Notes: generated from the letters alone by a model not told the origin. A stretch of 64,000 nt of DNA from Xanthomonas sp. (GCF_017163755.1 NZ_JAFIWC010000020.1:1-64000), one strand, 5' to 3'. Shown: positions 1 through 9,575, counted from the first letter of the stretch. Made by a program: numbers and translations.

Positions 1-93
1 GGCTCAACGCCATCGCGCGTGATCGAGCGCCTTATGCCCCTCCTGGGATCGCTCCTGCATGACAGTTGACTCCTACAAGGACTTCGCGGACAG

Positions 94-564
94 TCAGCGA
101 TCCAGCGCCAGCCGGGTCGGACTCATGTCCAGGCCCTGCACCAGCGACTGCAGCGATTGCAGCTCCTGCACGTCGCCGGCGTCGATCCAGACCTGCGCGT
201 AGTGGTCCTCGCCCAGCTCGACCACGGTGACGCGGCGCGAGGCCAGGCCGGGGGCGTCGACGCCGCCCAGGTCGGGCCGGTACCAGTGCATGCTCTCGCC
301 GGCGATGCTGCCTTTCTCTTCGCGCAGGTTGCGCGCCAGCGGGATGTTCGGGTCGCGCGCGGTCAGCATCATGCCCAGCACCTGGCGGCCGTCGGCGGCC
401 ATGGCCCGGCACACGATGAAGCCCTTGTCGCTGCGCTCGTTCCACTGCAGCTTCGCCTGCGGCGGCAGTGGCGGACAGTTCTGCGCCTGCTGCGCCATGG
501 CGGCGGCCGCAGGCAGGATGGCGGCCAGAACCAAGGAGCCGGTAAGCCAGTTTGCAAGCCTCAT
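94..564 (-). CDS. Secreted protein of unknown function
   Basis: The product is 156 residues with a clear signal peptide: a basic N-terminus, a hydrophobic core at about residues 8-22, and a likely cleavage after AMA near residue 24. The mature part has cysteines at 30 and 52, close enough to form a disulfide in the periplasm, and no domain I recognise. The ATG at 564 is chosen because GGGGA lies 8 nt upstream. An in-frame ATG at 579 would add five residues but has that GGGGA inside it. The gene is monocistronic, with no gene in the 93 bases after its stop. The function is unknown. Confidence is good that it is a gene and low for any role. Confidence 0.72.
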   Translation of the reverse strand: MRLANWLTGSLVLAAILPAAAAMAQQAQNCPPLPPQAKLQWNERSDKGFIVCRAMAADGRQVLGMMLTARDPNIPLARNLREEKGSIAGESMHWYRPDLGGVDAPGLASRRVTVVELGEDHYAQVWIDAGDVQELQSLQSLVQGLDMSPTRLALDR

Positions 565-894
565 TCGCGATGTCCCCATGCGCCGCCGCAGTGCGACGGT
601 CTCGATCTTTTCAGCGCACGCCCACGCAGGCCGGCACGCCACGTCACCCTCGTTCCATTGCGGGATCCGTGCAGTGCATACCCCTACGCAGTGCGTGTCC
701 CGGTGTGTGCGGCTGCAGTTGCCCCGGCCGCTGTCCCGAACCATAGCCCAGCTGGCGGCACTTGACAATTGGCGTGCCGATCCGGCTGCGGCGATCCGCA
801 AGCCTCGCTCCGAGCCGCGAAGCCGCGATCGCGCCGCGGACGCGATTGCCCGGGTCGGTCGGCAGCAGGTAGCGTGCCGGATGTGATGTCCGGC
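565..894. other. Intergenic region without a gene
   Basis: This stretch lies between the secreted unknown protein, whose promoter should be here on the minus strand, and the aqpZ terminator hairpin. Open frames across it on both strands have the arginine/alanine-rich composition of GC-rich shadow frames and no ribosome binding site. I see no gene, RNA or repeat in it. Confidence 0.5.
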
Positions 895-926
895 CGCGTC
901 CACGCCGGCATTGCGGCGTGGACGCG
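895..926 (-). terminator. Hairpin downstream of aqpZ
   Basis: A perfect 12-bp inverted repeat (CGCGTCCACGCC at 895-906 and its complement at 915-926) encloses an 8-nt loop. It begins 10 nt past the aqpZ stop codon. No T-tract follows on the minus strand, so it may stop or stabilise the aqpZ transcript without being a canonical intrinsic terminator. Confidence 0.55.
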
Positions 927-935
927 GTGCGGTGT

Positions 936-1652
936 TCAGCGCCTGCCAAGCACGCGGTAGAGCGCGCCACCGATCACGCCGCCGAGCAGCGGGGCGACCC
1001 AGAACAGCCAGAGCTGGCCGATCGCGCCGCTGCCGGCGAACAGCGCCACGCCGGTCGAACGGGCCGGATTGACCGACGTGTTGGTCACCGGGATGCTGAT
1101 CAGGTGGATCAGGGTCAGCGCCAGGCCGATCGCGATCGGGGCGAATCCGGCCGGTGCGTTCTGGTGGGTCGCGCCCATGATGACCAGCAGGAACACCGCG
1201 GTGAGCACCACTTCGCACAGCAGGGCGGCAACCAGCGAATAGCCCCCGGGCGACAACGCGCCGTATCCATTGCTGGCGAATGCGCCGGCCTGGCCCGGAT
1301 CGATCGCGAAGCCGGGCGCGCCCTGGGCGATCTGCAGCAAGACGAATCCGGCCACGATCGCGCCGGCCACCTGCGCCACCACGTAGGGCAGCACGTCGGC
1401 CATGGGGAAGCGTCCGCCGGCGCACAGGCCGAGGCTGACCGCCGGGTTGAAATGGCCGCCGGAAATATGGCCGAACGCGTACGCGCCAGTCAGCACGGTC
1501 AGGCCGAACGCCAGCGCGACCCCGAGCAGGCCGATACCCAGGGGGTTGCCGTCGCCACCGAACTTGGCGGCGAGCACCGCGCTGCCGCAGCCGCCGAGTA
1601 CCAGCCAGAACGTACCGAGAAATTCCGCCGTCAGGCGTTTGGTCATTGACAT
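936..1652 (-). CDS. aqpZ: Aquaporin Z, water channel
   Basis: This is an inner-membrane water channel of the MIP family, 238 residues (E. coli AqpZ has 231). Both pore-forming NPA motifs are present, at residues 69-71 and 195-197. The ar/R selectivity-filter residues typical of water-selective AqpZ can be placed at F49, H183, T192 and R198, so a glycerol channel is unlikely. The stretch [11 protein letters not shown] around residue 65 matches E. coli almost exactly. The start at 1652 (MSMTKR) has GGAG 6 nt upstream. An ATG two codons later is too far from it, and the longer frame from 1703 lacks a binding site. The gene stands alone and ends at a 12-bp hairpin. Confidence 0.95.
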   Translation of the reverse strand: MSMTKRLTAEFLGTFWLVLGGCGSAVLAAKFGGDGNPLGIGLLGVALAFGLTVLTGAYAFGHISGGHFNPAVSLGLCAGGRFPMADVLPYVVAQVAGAIVAGFVLLQIAQGAPGFAIDPGQAGAFASNGYGALSPGGYSLVAALLCEVVLTAVFLLVIMGATHQNAPAGFAPIAIGLALTLIHLISIPVTNTSVNPARSTGVALFAGSGAIGQLWLFWVAPLLGGVIGGALYRVLGRR

Positions 1653-1803
1653 AACGAGCTCCGTGTCATGAAAGGCGCCGCCCCGTGTGGGCGGTTCCGC
1701 CATTGAATAGTGCGGACGGCCTCAGTTCAACGTTTGTGCCGTAGTCATGCACGGCCACGGTCGCCGCTGCGGACGCGGCGGCGGCCCAGCGTGCCGGCAG
1801 CCC

Positions 1804-2673
1804 TTACTTGCCAGGCTCGGGCAGCGGGATGAATTCCTGGTCGTCGCCGGGGATCAGCCCGAAGCGTCCGTCGCGCCAGTCCTGCTTGGCCTGCTCGATG
1901 CGTTCGGTGGAGCTGGACACGAAGTTCCACCACAGGTGGCGCGGGCCGTCCAGCGGCTCGCCGCCCATCAGCATCGCCTTCAGCGGGGTCTTGGCGCGCA
2001 GCCGGCCGCGCGCGCCGGGCTCGGGCAGGATCAGGTGGCGCGCCGGCACGTCGGTACCGTCCAGCTGCGCCTCGCCTTCGAGGATGTACAGCGAGCGCTG
2101 CACGTGCCCGGCGTCCAGGTCGATTTCCGCGTCGGCCGCCAGGTCCAGCGCCACATTGAGGGTGTCGGCGAACACCTTGACCGGCGATTCCTCGCCGTAG
2201 GCGCGGCCGGCGATCACCCGCAGCCAGACCCCGTCGCGGCGCTGCTGCGGCAGCGTCGCTGCGGCGTGGTGGTAGAACGCCGGCTCGGTTTCCTCGGCCG
2301 AGCGCGGCAGCGCCACCCAGGTCTGCATGCCGTGCAGCGGATGCGGCTGGGCGCGTTCCGGCGCCGGGGTGCGCTCGGAATGGGCGATGCCGCGCCCGGC
2401 GGTCATCCAGTTGACGTCGCCGGCGCGGATCACCTGGTCCGAGCCCAGCGTGTCGCGATGGCCGATCTCGCCCGACCACAGGAAGGTGACCGTGGCCAGG
2501 CCGATATGCGGATGCGGACGCACGTCGACGCCGTGCCCCGGTTCGAAGACCGCCGGGCCCATGTGGTCGACGAACACGAACGGCCCGACGCTGCGCGCCT
2601 GCAGGCTGGGCACGGCGCGGCGCACCTGGAAGCCGCCGATGTCGTGGACGCGGGGGGCGATCAGCGTGGTCAT
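1804..2673 (-). CDS. Pirin family protein
   Basis: This is a cytoplasmic bicupin of the pirin family, 289 residues. The N-terminal cupin carries the family metal ligands His54, His56, His98 and Glu100, in the motifs RPHPHIGL and GIAHSE. A second, degenerate cupin fills the C-terminal half and ends with a typical pirin tail (IPLPEPGK). Bacterial pirins include quercetinase-like dioxygenases and redox or stress co-regulators, and the sequence does not decide between them. The gene is not in an obvious operon: 151 bp separate it from aqpZ and 229 bp from endonuclease V. Its ribosome binding site lies inside a hairpin, described separately. Confidence 0.9.
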   Translation of the reverse strand: MTTLIAPRVHDIGGFQVRRAVPSLQARSVGPFVFVDHMGPAVFEPGHGVDVRPHPHIGLATVTFLWSGEIGHRDTLGSDQVIRAGDVNWMTAGRGIAHSERTPAPERAQPHPLHGMQTWVALPRSAEETEPAFYHHAAATLPQQRRDGVWLRVIAGRAYGEESPVKVFADTLNVALDLAADAEIDLDAGHVQRSLYILEGEAQLDGTDVPARHLILPEPGARGRLRAKTPLKAMLMGGEPLDGPRHLWWNFVSSSTERIEQAKQDWRDGRFGLIPGDDQEFIPLPEPGK

Positions 2674-2678
2674 TGCAG

Positions 2679-2699
2679 CGGCTCCGGGGAAAGGAGCCG
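2679..2699 (-). promoter_or_regulatory. Hairpin covering the pirin ribosome binding site
   Basis: On the minus strand CGGCTCC, a TTTCCCC loop and GGAGCCG form a perfect 7-bp stem. The GGAG of the right arm, 8 nt before the pirin ATG, is the only Shine-Dalgarno candidate, so the hairpin would hide it. Whether this controls translation is inference. Confidence 0.45.
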
Positions 2700-2902
2700 C
2701 CAGCTTCGCATGCGCGCCGCGGCGGCGGCAGTGCGGCGCGGCAAGACGCAGTGTCCTGTACCGGCGTGCTCGTCGCCGGCGTGCCGCGGCCGGGCGAACT
2801 AGCGTCCGCGCAGTAGGCGCTGCGCCGCCGCTTCGTTCGGCTCGCGCAGATGGAGGCCGCTGCGCAGGCTCGCCGCCCGTCGCGTCGCCGCGCCCGCAGG
2901 CG

Positions 2903-3643
2903 CTACGGCGCGGCGTCGTCGCGGCCGAACAGGGATGGCGCGTCGGCGTCGACGAGCGGCATCTCGCCGCGGCGAGAGGCGAGGCGGTCGGCGAGCCGGG
3001 TCGGCTCCGGCAGGCGGTAGCCGCGCAGGTAGCGCTGCGTCCACGCCACCGCGCCGTCCACCGACACGCGGTGCCCGGGCGAGACGATCAGCGGCTTGCA
3101 GCGCGCCTTGCTGCGCAGCGCCCAGCCGACGGTGTCGCCGCGGTGCACGATCGGACTGCGCTCGCCCGGCGCAGGGCCGGGCTCGGCGCAGCGGCCGGCG
3201 AGCAGTTTCTTCGCCACGCCGATGCTGGGCAGGCCGGTGACCACGCCGAAATGCGCGGCGATGCCGAGCCGGCGCGGATGCGCGATGCCCTGGCCATCGA
3301 CGAACACCAGATCCGGCGCGTGCGCCAGCCGTGCCAGGGCCGCCAGCAGCGCGGGCAGTTCGCGGAAGCTCAGCAGCCCCGGCACGTACGCCATGGAGGT
3401 CGGCACGCGTGCGATCTCCAGCTGCCGCGGCTGCAGGGTGTCGGCGTCGAGCAGCACCGCCGCGGCGCGGGTGATGCGCCCGTCGTCTTCGAAGCCGACG
3501 TCGAAACCGCCCAGCCAGCGCGGCGCCGCCGGTGCCTCGTCGACCAGGCGGACCCGCTGCGCCAGCGTGGCCTGCAATGCGCGCGCCTGCACGACGCTGC
3601 CGTCCCAGTCGCCGAACACCGGGCTGTGCGGGGAAGTATCCAT
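2903..3643 (-). CDS. nfi: Endonuclease V (deoxyinosine 3' endonuclease)
   Basis: The enzyme starts repair of deaminated bases by nicking DNA one nucleotide 3' to deoxyinosine. The 246-residue product has the family landmarks: GFDVGF with catalytic Asp48, the wedge motif [10 protein letters not shown] with Tyr86 and Glu95, DLVFVDGQG with Asp116, and [10 protein letters not shown] at 137-146. E. coli Nfi has 223 residues, and the extra length is at the ends. The ATG at 3643 is chosen because the frame upstream runs through the palindromic repeat and has no family similarity. The gene is divergent from gpmA. Confidence 0.93.
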   Translation of the reverse strand: MDTSPHSPVFGDWDGSVVQARALQATLAQRVRLVDEAPAAPRWLGGFDVGFEDDGRITRAAAVLLDADTLQPRQLEIARVPTSMAYVPGLLSFRELPALLAALARLAHAPDLVFVDGQGIAHPRRLGIAAHFGVVTGLPSIGVAKKLLAGRCAEPGPAPGERSPIVHRGDTVGWALRSKARCKPLIVSPGHRVSVDGAVAWTQRYLRGYRLPEPTRLADRLASRRGEMPLVDADAPSLFGRDDAAP

Positions 3644-3798
3644 GCGCCGATGATCGCGCCGCGGTCGTGGCCGTGGCGTGCAGGCCGGTGCGCTTGCGAT
3701 GACGGCGGGCGTGGCGGCGCTGCGCTCGCCAGGCGACGGAGATGGCCACGTTGGATGGCGAGTTTTTGACTTGGTCTTGCAGCTGGCAAAGCGTTGCA

Positions 3799-3857
3799 GG
3801 AGCGACTTCAGTCGCGACGGGCTTTGCCGGGAATCCCGTCGCGACTGAAGTCGCTCC
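3799..3857. repeat. Palindromic intergenic repeat (REP-like), full copy
   Basis: Two perfectly complementary 23-nt arms (3799-3821 and 3835-3857, core GAGCGACTTCAGTCGCGAC) enclose a 13-nt loop. A further partial arm, GGAGTCGCTCCCAC, follows at 3862-3875. It lies in the 362-bp divergent gap between nfi and gpmA, which holds no gene. The same family recurs at 13848, 34503, 40094 and 62111. Confidence 0.9.
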
Positions 3858-4005
3858 CACAGGAGTCGCTCCCACGAAGGGCATCGCCTGGATCGAAAAT
3901 GCGCTCGCCGATTCCCGATACGGCCGCCGCGGCATCCCCTTGCGGCGATCCCGCTACAATCCAGGGCCGCACGACCCCACGCATCCCCCAACGGAGACCG
4001 TCGCA

Positions 4006-4755
4006 GTGACCCGCAAACTCGTACTGTTGCGCCATGGCCAGAGCCAGTGGAACCTGGATAACCGCTTCACCGGCTGGGTGGACGTGGACCTCACCGAGCA
4101 GGGCCGGCTGGAAGCCGCCGCCGCCGGCCGGCTGATGCGCGAGGAGGGGCTGCAGTTCGACGTGGCGCACACCTCGGTGCTCAAGCGCGCGATCCATACC
4201 CTGCAGGGCGCGCTGCAGGCGCTGGACCAGGACTGGCTGCCGGTGCGCAAGAGCTGGCGCCTCAACGAGCGCCACTACGGCGGCCTGCAGGGCCTGGACA
4301 AGGCCGAGACCGCGGCCAAGCACGGCGAGGACCAGGTCAAGATCTGGCGCCGTTCCTACGATATCCCGCCGCCGCCGATGGATGCCGAGGACCCGGGCCA
4401 TCCGCTGCACGACCGCCGCTACGCCACGCTCGACCGCAACGCGCTGCCGGCCACCGAGTCGCTGGCGACCACGCTCGAGCGCGTGCTGCCGTACTGGCAC
4501 GACGCCATCGCCCCGCAGCTGAAGGCTGGGCAGACGGTGCTGGTCACCGCGCACGGCAATTCGCTGCGCGCGCTGTACAAGTACCTCAACGACGTCTCGC
4601 GCGAGGACATCCTCGAGCTGAACATCCCCACGGGCATCCCGTTGCTGTTCGAACTGGACGACGAGCTGAAGGTGCAGTCCTACCGTTACCTCGGCGATCC
4701 GGAAGCGGCGAAGAAGGCCGCCGAGGCCGTCGCCAACCAGGGCAAGGCCAAGTAA
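4006..4755 (+). CDS. gpmA: 2,3-bisphosphoglycerate-dependent phosphoglycerate mutase
   Basis: This cytosolic enzyme interconverts 3- and 2-phosphoglycerate in glycolysis and gluconeogenesis. The product is 249 residues (E. coli GpmA has 250). It has the phosphohistidine motif [10 protein letters not shown] with His10, [22 protein letters not shown] with the catalytic Glu, and the second histidine His183 in [10 protein letters not shown]. The GTG at 4006 is chosen because it places LLRHG at the family position and has GGAG about 10 nt upstream. The longer frame from 3742 would translate the upstream palindrome. The alanine/lysine-rich tail is common in this group. The gene is monocistronic. 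Confidence 0.96.
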   Translation: MTRKLVLLRHGQSQWNLDNRFTGWVDVDLTEQGRLEAAAAGRLMREEGLQFDVAHTSVLKRAIHTLQGALQALDQDWLPVRKSWRLNERHYGGLQGLDKAETAAKHGEDQVKIWRRSYDIPPPPMDAEDPGHPLHDRRYATLDRNALPATESLATTLERVLPYWHDAIAPQLKAGQTVLVTAHGNSLRALYKYLNDVSREDILELNIPTGIPLLFELDDELKVQSYRYLGDPEAAKKAAEAVANQGKAK

Positions 4756-4939
4756 TCGCGAGACGGCGCCGGATGGCGAGCGCACGGCGCTCGGCTGCCG
4801 GCCAGCAACGCATCGGTCGCTGCATTCGCGCACCCTCGCGGTCTTCCGCGGCGGCGAGGGAGCGCCACACGCGAAGTCGCGGCCGTTCCCATGATCGCCG
4901 CAATCGTGCGGGGATCTCGAAGACGACAAGGAGCGCTAC

Positions 4940-5203
4940 ATGGGTGGTGTCAGCATCTGGCATGCGTTGGTCCTGCTGGTGTTGCTCGGGTTCCCGGTAT
5001 TGATCGGCGTGGTGGTGTGGCTGGCGGTGCGTGCGCGCCGGCATTCGCATCCGTCGATGGTGGCCGGATCGGCACCGCCGCCGTTGCCGCCCGCGGCCAC
5101 GGTGGAAGCGCGCCTGCGCACGCTCGAGGACCTGCATGCCCGGGGCGTGATCGATCAGGCCGAATACGAGCGGCAGCGCCAGGCGATCCTGGCGGCGGTG
5201 TAG
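4940..5203 (+). CDS. Small membrane protein with SHOCT domain
   Basis: The product is 87 residues. One transmembrane helix spans about residues 7-30. A proline-rich linker at 45-52 leads to a C-terminal SHOCT domain at 55-86 (RLRTLEDLHARGVIDQAEYE). This short two-helix module is usually found at the ends of membrane or oligomerising proteins. AAGGAG 7 nt before the ATG supports the start. The role is unknown. It lies alone between gpmA and the M13 peptidase. Confidence 0.85.
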   Translation: MGGVSIWHALVLLVLLGFPVLIGVVVWLAVRARRHSHPSMVAGSAPPPLPPAATVEARLRTLEDLHARGVIDQAEYERQRQAILAAV

Positions 5204-5419
5204 CGCAGGCGATCCAGCGTCGCGGCGCTCGCTCGCTTGCTGGCCGTGAGCGTGGCCTGCAGCGCGCGCCGCAGGCCGACCGGACGCCGGCGCATGGGCC
5301 GCAGGCGGGGGGCGTTCGTGCCGCGGCGCATGACCTTTGGCCCAAGGTCGCGCCGCGCGCGACCGCTACCCTGGGCCATTGCGCCGGCCAGGCGCGCTCG
5401 TCCATTGCCGGAGACCCGC

Positions 5420-7501
5420 ATGATTCCTCGTCGCCTCGCGCCCGCGGCGCTTGCCTTCGCCATCGCTGCCGGTGTCGCCGCACTGCCCGCGGCCGCCCAT
5501 GCCGCGGAAGCGGCGCCCGCGCCGGCGCCAGGCGCGGCCGACGCGCCGCCGATCAGCCTGCGCAGCGCCGATCTGGACCCGTCGGTGGATGCCTGCGCCG
5601 ACCTCAACGGCTTCGTCAACGGCAAGTGGCTGGCGGCGAACCCGGTGCCGGCCGACCGCACCACCTGGGGCAGCTTCGAACTGCTCGGCGAACGCTCGCT
5701 GGCGGTCCAGCACGCGTTGATGGACAAGCTCGCCGCCGCGCGCGCGCAGCCGGGTTCGATCCAGGCCAAGCTCGCCGACATCTGGCACACCGGCTCGGAC
5801 CAGGCCGCGATCGACGCGGCCGGGCTGGCGCCGCTGCAGCCGCAGTTGCAGGCGATCGCGCAGCTGCGCGACGCGCCGGCCATCGTCGCCTGGTTGCGCC
5901 AGCGCTACGCGCAGGGCCAGGGCATGCTGTTCTCGTTCGGCGCCAATGCCGACTACAAGAACTCCGGGCAGATGATCGCCTATGCCGGGCAGGGTGGCCT
6001 GGGCCTGCCGGAGAAGGGCTACTACACCGATGCCGCGCATGCCGGCATCCGCGAGGCGTACGTGAAGTACGTCGCGCAGCTGCTGCAGTTGTCCGGCACG
6101 CCGCAAGCGCAGGCCGCGCGCCAGGCGCAGGACGTGCTGGCGTTCGAGACGCGGCTGGCCAACGCCTCGCTGTCGCGCATCGAGCTGCGCGATCCGGCCA
6201 AGCGCTACAACCCGGTCGACGTGGCCGCCGCCAACGCGATCACCCCGCGCCTGGACTGGGCCGCGTTCTTCGACGTGCTGCAGGTGCCGGCGGCCGGCAC
6301 GTTCTCGCTGGCGCAGCCGGGCTTCTTCGCCGAGCTGGACAGGATGCTGGGCGAGGTGCCGGCGGAGACCTGGCAGGCCTACCTGCGCTTCCACACCCTC
6401 GACGACGCGGCGCCGTACCTGAGCCATCCGTTCGAGCAGGCCAACTTCGCCTTCTACCAGCAGACCCTGCGCGGACAGAAGCAGATGCTGCCGCGCTGGA
6501 AGCGCGTGCTCGGCACGGTCAACGAGAGCATGGGCGAGGCGCTGGGGCAGTTGTACGTGCAGGCGGCGTTCCCGGCCCAGTCCAAGCAGCAGATGCAGCA
6601 CCTGGTCGACAACCTGTCGCTGGCGCTGAAGGCGCGGCTGCAGCGGCTGGACTGGATGAGCCCGCAGACCCGGCAGCGCGCGCTGGAGAAATGGGCCAGC
6701 TTCACCCCCAAGATCGGCTACCCGGACCGCTGGCGCGACTGGAGCGGGCTGCGCACCACCGCGTCCAGCTACCTGGAGAACGTGCAGGCCGCGCGCGCGT
6801 TCAACTACCGCTACATGCTCGACAAGATCGGCAAGCCGGTGGACAAGCGCGAGTGGCACATGACCCCGCAGACGGTCAACGCCTACTACAACGCCACCCG
6901 CAACGAGATCGTGTTCCCGGCCGCGATCCTGCAGCCGCCGTTCTTCGATCCCGGCGCCGATCCGGCGCTCAACTACGGCGGCATCGGCGCGGTGATCGGC
7001 CACGAGATGATGCACGGCTACGACGATTCGGGCAGCCAGTTCGACGCCCAGGGCAACTTCGACAACTGGTGGACGCCGCAGGACCGCGCCTTGTTCACCC
7101 AGCGCACCGACCGGCTGGTGGCGCAGTTCGACGCCTACGAGGCGGCGCCGGGCCTGAAGGTGAAGGGCAAGCTGACCCTGGGCGAGAACATCGGCGACCT
7201 CGGCGGACTGACCGTGGCCTATGACGCGTTGCAGATGGCGCTGAAGCAGGACCCGCAGCGCGACCGCCGCATCGACGGCTACACCCAGCAGCAGCGCTTC
7301 TTCATGAACTGGGCCACGGTGTGGCGGCGCAACTTCACCGACGGCGAACTGAAGGTGCGGCTGAACACCGATCCGCACGCGCCGGCCAGGTTCCGCGCGA
7401 TCGCCGCGCCGTCGAACCTGCCGGCCTATGCGCAGGCGTTCCAGTGCAAGGCCGGCGACGCGATGCTGCGGCCGGACGCCGAGCGCGTGCGCATCTGGTA
7501 G
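5420..7501 (+). CDS. M13 family metallopeptidase (neprilysin/PepO type)
   Basis: This is a zinc endopeptidase of 693 residues with a signal peptide cleaved after about residue 27 (AAHA), so it should act in the periplasm or outside the cell. The N-terminal M13 domain starts with DPSVDACADLNGFVNGKW. The catalytic domain carries NAYYN, the zinc motif HEMMH (His528, Glu529, His532) and the third ligand Glu589 in GENIGDLGG. The C-terminus ends with CKAGDAM and VRIW, as family members do. All catalytic residues are present. The ATG at 5420 starts a good signal peptide. The gene converges on the GH127 gene with a strong hairpin between them. Confidence 0.94.
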   Translation: MIPRRLAPAALAFAIAAGVAALPAAAHAAEAAPAPAPGAADAPPISLRSADLDPSVDACADLNGFVNGKWLAANPVPADRTTWGSFELLGERSLAVQHALMDKLAAARAQPGSIQAKLADIWHTGSDQAAIDAAGLAPLQPQLQAIAQLRDAPAIVAWLRQRYAQGQGMLFSFGANADYKNSGQMIAYAGQGGLGLPEKGYYTDAAHAGIREAYVKYVAQLLQLSGTPQAQAARQAQDVLAFETRLANASLSRIELRDPAKRYNPVDVAAANAITPRLDWAAFFDVLQVPAAGTFSLAQPGFFAELDRMLGEVPAETWQAYLRFHTLDDAAPYLSHPFEQANFAFYQQTLRGQKQMLPRWKRVLGTVNESMGEALGQLYVQAAFPAQSKQQMQHLVDNLSLALKARLQRLDWMSPQTRQRALEKWASFTPKIGYPDRWRDWSGLRTTASSYLENVQAARAFNYRYMLDKIGKPVDKREWHMTPQTVNAYYNATRNEIVFPAAILQPPFFDPGADPALNYGGIGAVIGHEMMHGYDDSGSQFDAQGNFDNWWTPQDRALFTQRTDRLVAQFDAYEAAPGLKVKGKLTLGENIGDLGGLTVAYDALQMALKQDPQRDRRIDGYTQQQRFFMNWATVWRRNFTDGELKVRLNTDPHAPARFRAIAAPSNLPAYAQAFQCKAGDAMLRPDAERVRIW

Positions 7502-7506
7502 GCGGC

Positions 7507-7566
7507 CGCGGCGACGGCGCGCAAGGCACGCCCGTGCCAGGCGCGCCTGCGCGGACCGTCGCCGCG
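7507..7566. terminator. Nested hairpin between convergent genes
   Basis: CGCGGCGACGG (7507-7517) pairs with CCGTCGCCGCG (7556-7566). Inside the loop, GGCACG and CGTGCC plus GCGCG and CGCGC can form further stems. It sits 5 nt after the M13 peptidase stop and 14 nt from the GH127 stop, so it could terminate both transcripts. There is no T-tract. Confidence 0.55.
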
Positions 7567-7580
7567 CAGGTTCGCGGCCG

Positions 7581-9575
7581 TCAGCCGTCGCCGCACGTGT
7601 CCACCCACACCCGCATCTCGCCCTCGCCGCGGTTGGCCCAGGCGAAGTAGGGCACGAAGGTCAGGGTCTGCGCCTGCCGCGCCCGCGGCGGCGCGTCGTA
7701 GCGGTACAGCGGCGACGCGTCGGCCTGCGCATCGTCGCCGCCGTGCAGGCGCTCGCCGTCGGCCTGCAGCAGCACCTGGCCGGCCAGGGTGCCGTCGCCC
7801 GGCGCGGTGCGGATCGCGGCGGTGGCGGGCAGGCGCAGCTGGTGCAGCTGCGCGCCGTTGTCGGCCTGCTCCAGGCAGTACACCAGCGGCCCGCGCTGCA
7901 ACGCGACCTTGCCGGCCAGATGGCGCACGCGCGGATGGCCGCTGACCCGCATCACCGGCATCGGCAGCCGCAGTTCCAGCCGGTCGCCGCGCTGCCAGCG
8001 CCGGCGCAGCACGCAGTAGCCGTGCTGCAGGTTTTCCTCGATCGCCACCGCCTCGCCGTTGAGGCGCAGCTGCGGCGTGCGGCACCAGTCCGGCAGGCGC
8101 AGCGCCAGCGCGGCCTGGACCGGCGCGTCGCAGTCCACGCTCAGCTCGACCTGTTCCTGCCAGGGGTATTCGCCGCGCTGGCGCAGGGTCAGCGTCTGCC
8201 CGTCCACCTCGAGGGCCGCGTCGCTGCCCACGTACAGGTTCACGTACAAGGTGTCGTCGCGGCGGGTGTAGATGTAGTGGCCGAGCGAGGTCAGCACGCG
8301 GGCGATGTTCGGCGGGCAGCAGGCGCAGCCGAACCAGCGCTGGCGCACCGGCTTGACGTGGTCGAAGGTGTGGTTGCCGTGCACCGTGGGCGGATGCACC
8401 TCCAGCGGATTGACGTAGAAGAAATGGCGCCCGTCCAGCGCCATGCCGGCCAGCACCGTGTTGTACAGCGCGCGCTCCATCACGTCGGCGTAGCGGCTGT
8501 CCGGCGCCAGCTGCAGCATGCGGTTGGCGAACATCATCAGCCCGATCGAGGCGCAGCTTTCGTTGTAGGCGGTGTCGTTGGGCAGGTCGTAGTCGACGCT
8601 GAAGGCCTCGCCGTAGCTCTGCGCGCCGATCGCGCCGGTCAGGTACATCTGCCGCTGGGTGGTGTTCTCCCACAGCCGCTCGCAGGTCGCGCGCAGCTGC
8701 GCATCGCCGCTGTGCCGCGCCAGGTGCGCCACGCCGGCATACAGGTAGACGAAGCGCACCGCGTGGCCCACCGCGGTGGTCTGCAGCGCGACCGGCACGT
8801 GCGCCTGGCTGTAGGCCTTGTCCTCGATCATCCACGCCGGCCCGTGGCCGCCCCAGAAAAAGCTGCGGCCGCGCTTTTCGTATTCCTCGTCGTAGTAGTG
8901 CGGGGTGCGGCCGCGCTGCTCGACGAAGTAGCGGGTCAGCGCCAGGTAGCGCGGCTCGCCGGTGGCTTCGTACAGGCGCATCAGGGCCAGTTCGATCTCC
9001 GGATGCCCGGGGTAGCCGTGCAGTTGGTCGGGGCCGGGGCCGAAGGTCGCGTCGATGTGGTCGGCGAGCCGGCACACGATGTCCAGCAACGCGCGCTTGC
9101 CGGTGGCCTGGTGGTAGGCGACGCCGGCCTCGATCATGTGCCCGGCACAATACAGCTCGTGGCATTCGGCCAGGTTGGTCCAACGCTGCTCCGGCGCCTT
9201 CACGGTGAAATAGGTGTTGAGGTAGCCGTCGGCCTGCTGCGCGGCGCCGATCAGCTCAATGGTGGCGTCGGCATCGCGTTCCAGCGCCGGATCGGGATGC
9301 TGCGCGAGCAGGTAGGCCACCGCTTCCAGCCATTTGGCCACGTCGCTGTCCTGGAACACCATTCCGTAGAACGCGCCGTCGCTGCGGCCGGCGGCGATGC
9401 GGAAGTTCTCGATCGCGTGGCTGGGCTCGGCGTCGGCCACCTGGTCGTTGAGCGCATCCCACTGGTAGGGCAGCACCACCTCCTGCACCAGGCGCTGGTA
9501 ACGCTGCCAGAACGGATCGGCGATGCGCAGGCGGTCGAGCGGGAGTTCGGGCGGCGGGGCGAGCGAAAGCGGCAT
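7581..9575 (-). CDS. GH127 beta-L-arabinofuranosidase
   Basis: This 664-residue glycoside hydrolase belongs to GH127 (HypBA1 type), which releases arabinose from beta-L-arabinofuranosides such as those on plant hydroxyproline-rich glycoproteins. The zinc and catalytic residues of Bifidobacterium HypBA1 can be matched to Glu339 and Cys341 (in YNESCASIG) and Cys419-Cys420 (in WFGCACCPPNIAR). An alpha/alpha-barrel fills roughly residues 20-440, followed by beta-sandwich regions. There is no signal peptide, so the substrate should be imported first, which fits the transporter gene 39 nt upstream in the same direction. The start MPLSLAPPP at 9575 follows a GGAG-containing leader. The exact linkage is an inference from the family. 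Confidence 0.9.
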   Translation of the reverse strand: MPLSLAPPPELPLDRLRIADPFWQRYQRLVQEVVLPYQWDALNDQVADAEPSHAIENFRIAAGRSDGAFYGMVFQDSDVAKWLEAVAYLLAQHPDPALERDADATIELIGAAQQADGYLNTYFTVKAPEQRWTNLAECHELYCAGHMIEAGVAYHQATGKRALLDIVCRLADHIDATFGPGPDQLHGYPGHPEIELALMRLYEATGEPRYLALTRYFVEQRGRTPHYYDEEYEKRGRSFFWGGHGPAWMIEDKAYSQAHVPVALQTTAVGHAVRFVYLYAGVAHLARHSGDAQLRATCERLWENTTQRQMYLTGAIGAQSYGEAFSVDYDLPNDTAYNESCASIGLMMFANRMLQLAPDSRYADVMERALYNTVLAGMALDGRHFFYVNPLEVHPPTVHGNHTFDHVKPVRQRWFGCACCPPNIARVLTSLGHYIYTRRDDTLYVNLYVGSDAALEVDGQTLTLRQRGEYPWQEQVELSVDCDAPVQAALALRLPDWCRTPQLRLNGEAVAIEENLQHGYCVLRRRWQRGDRLELRLPMPVMRVSGHPRVRHLAGKVALQRGPLVYCLEQADNGAQLHQLRLPATAAIRTAPGDGTLAGQVLLQADGERLHGGDDAQADASPLYRYDAPPRARQAQTLTFVPYFAWANRGEGEMRVWVDTCGDG

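Noticed and set aside
5366-7378. A 670-residue minus-strand frame opposite the M13 peptidase
   Set aside because: It is the shadow of an intact signal peptide-bearing metallopeptidase with all catalytic motifs. No binding site or recognisable domain is visible in the shadow.
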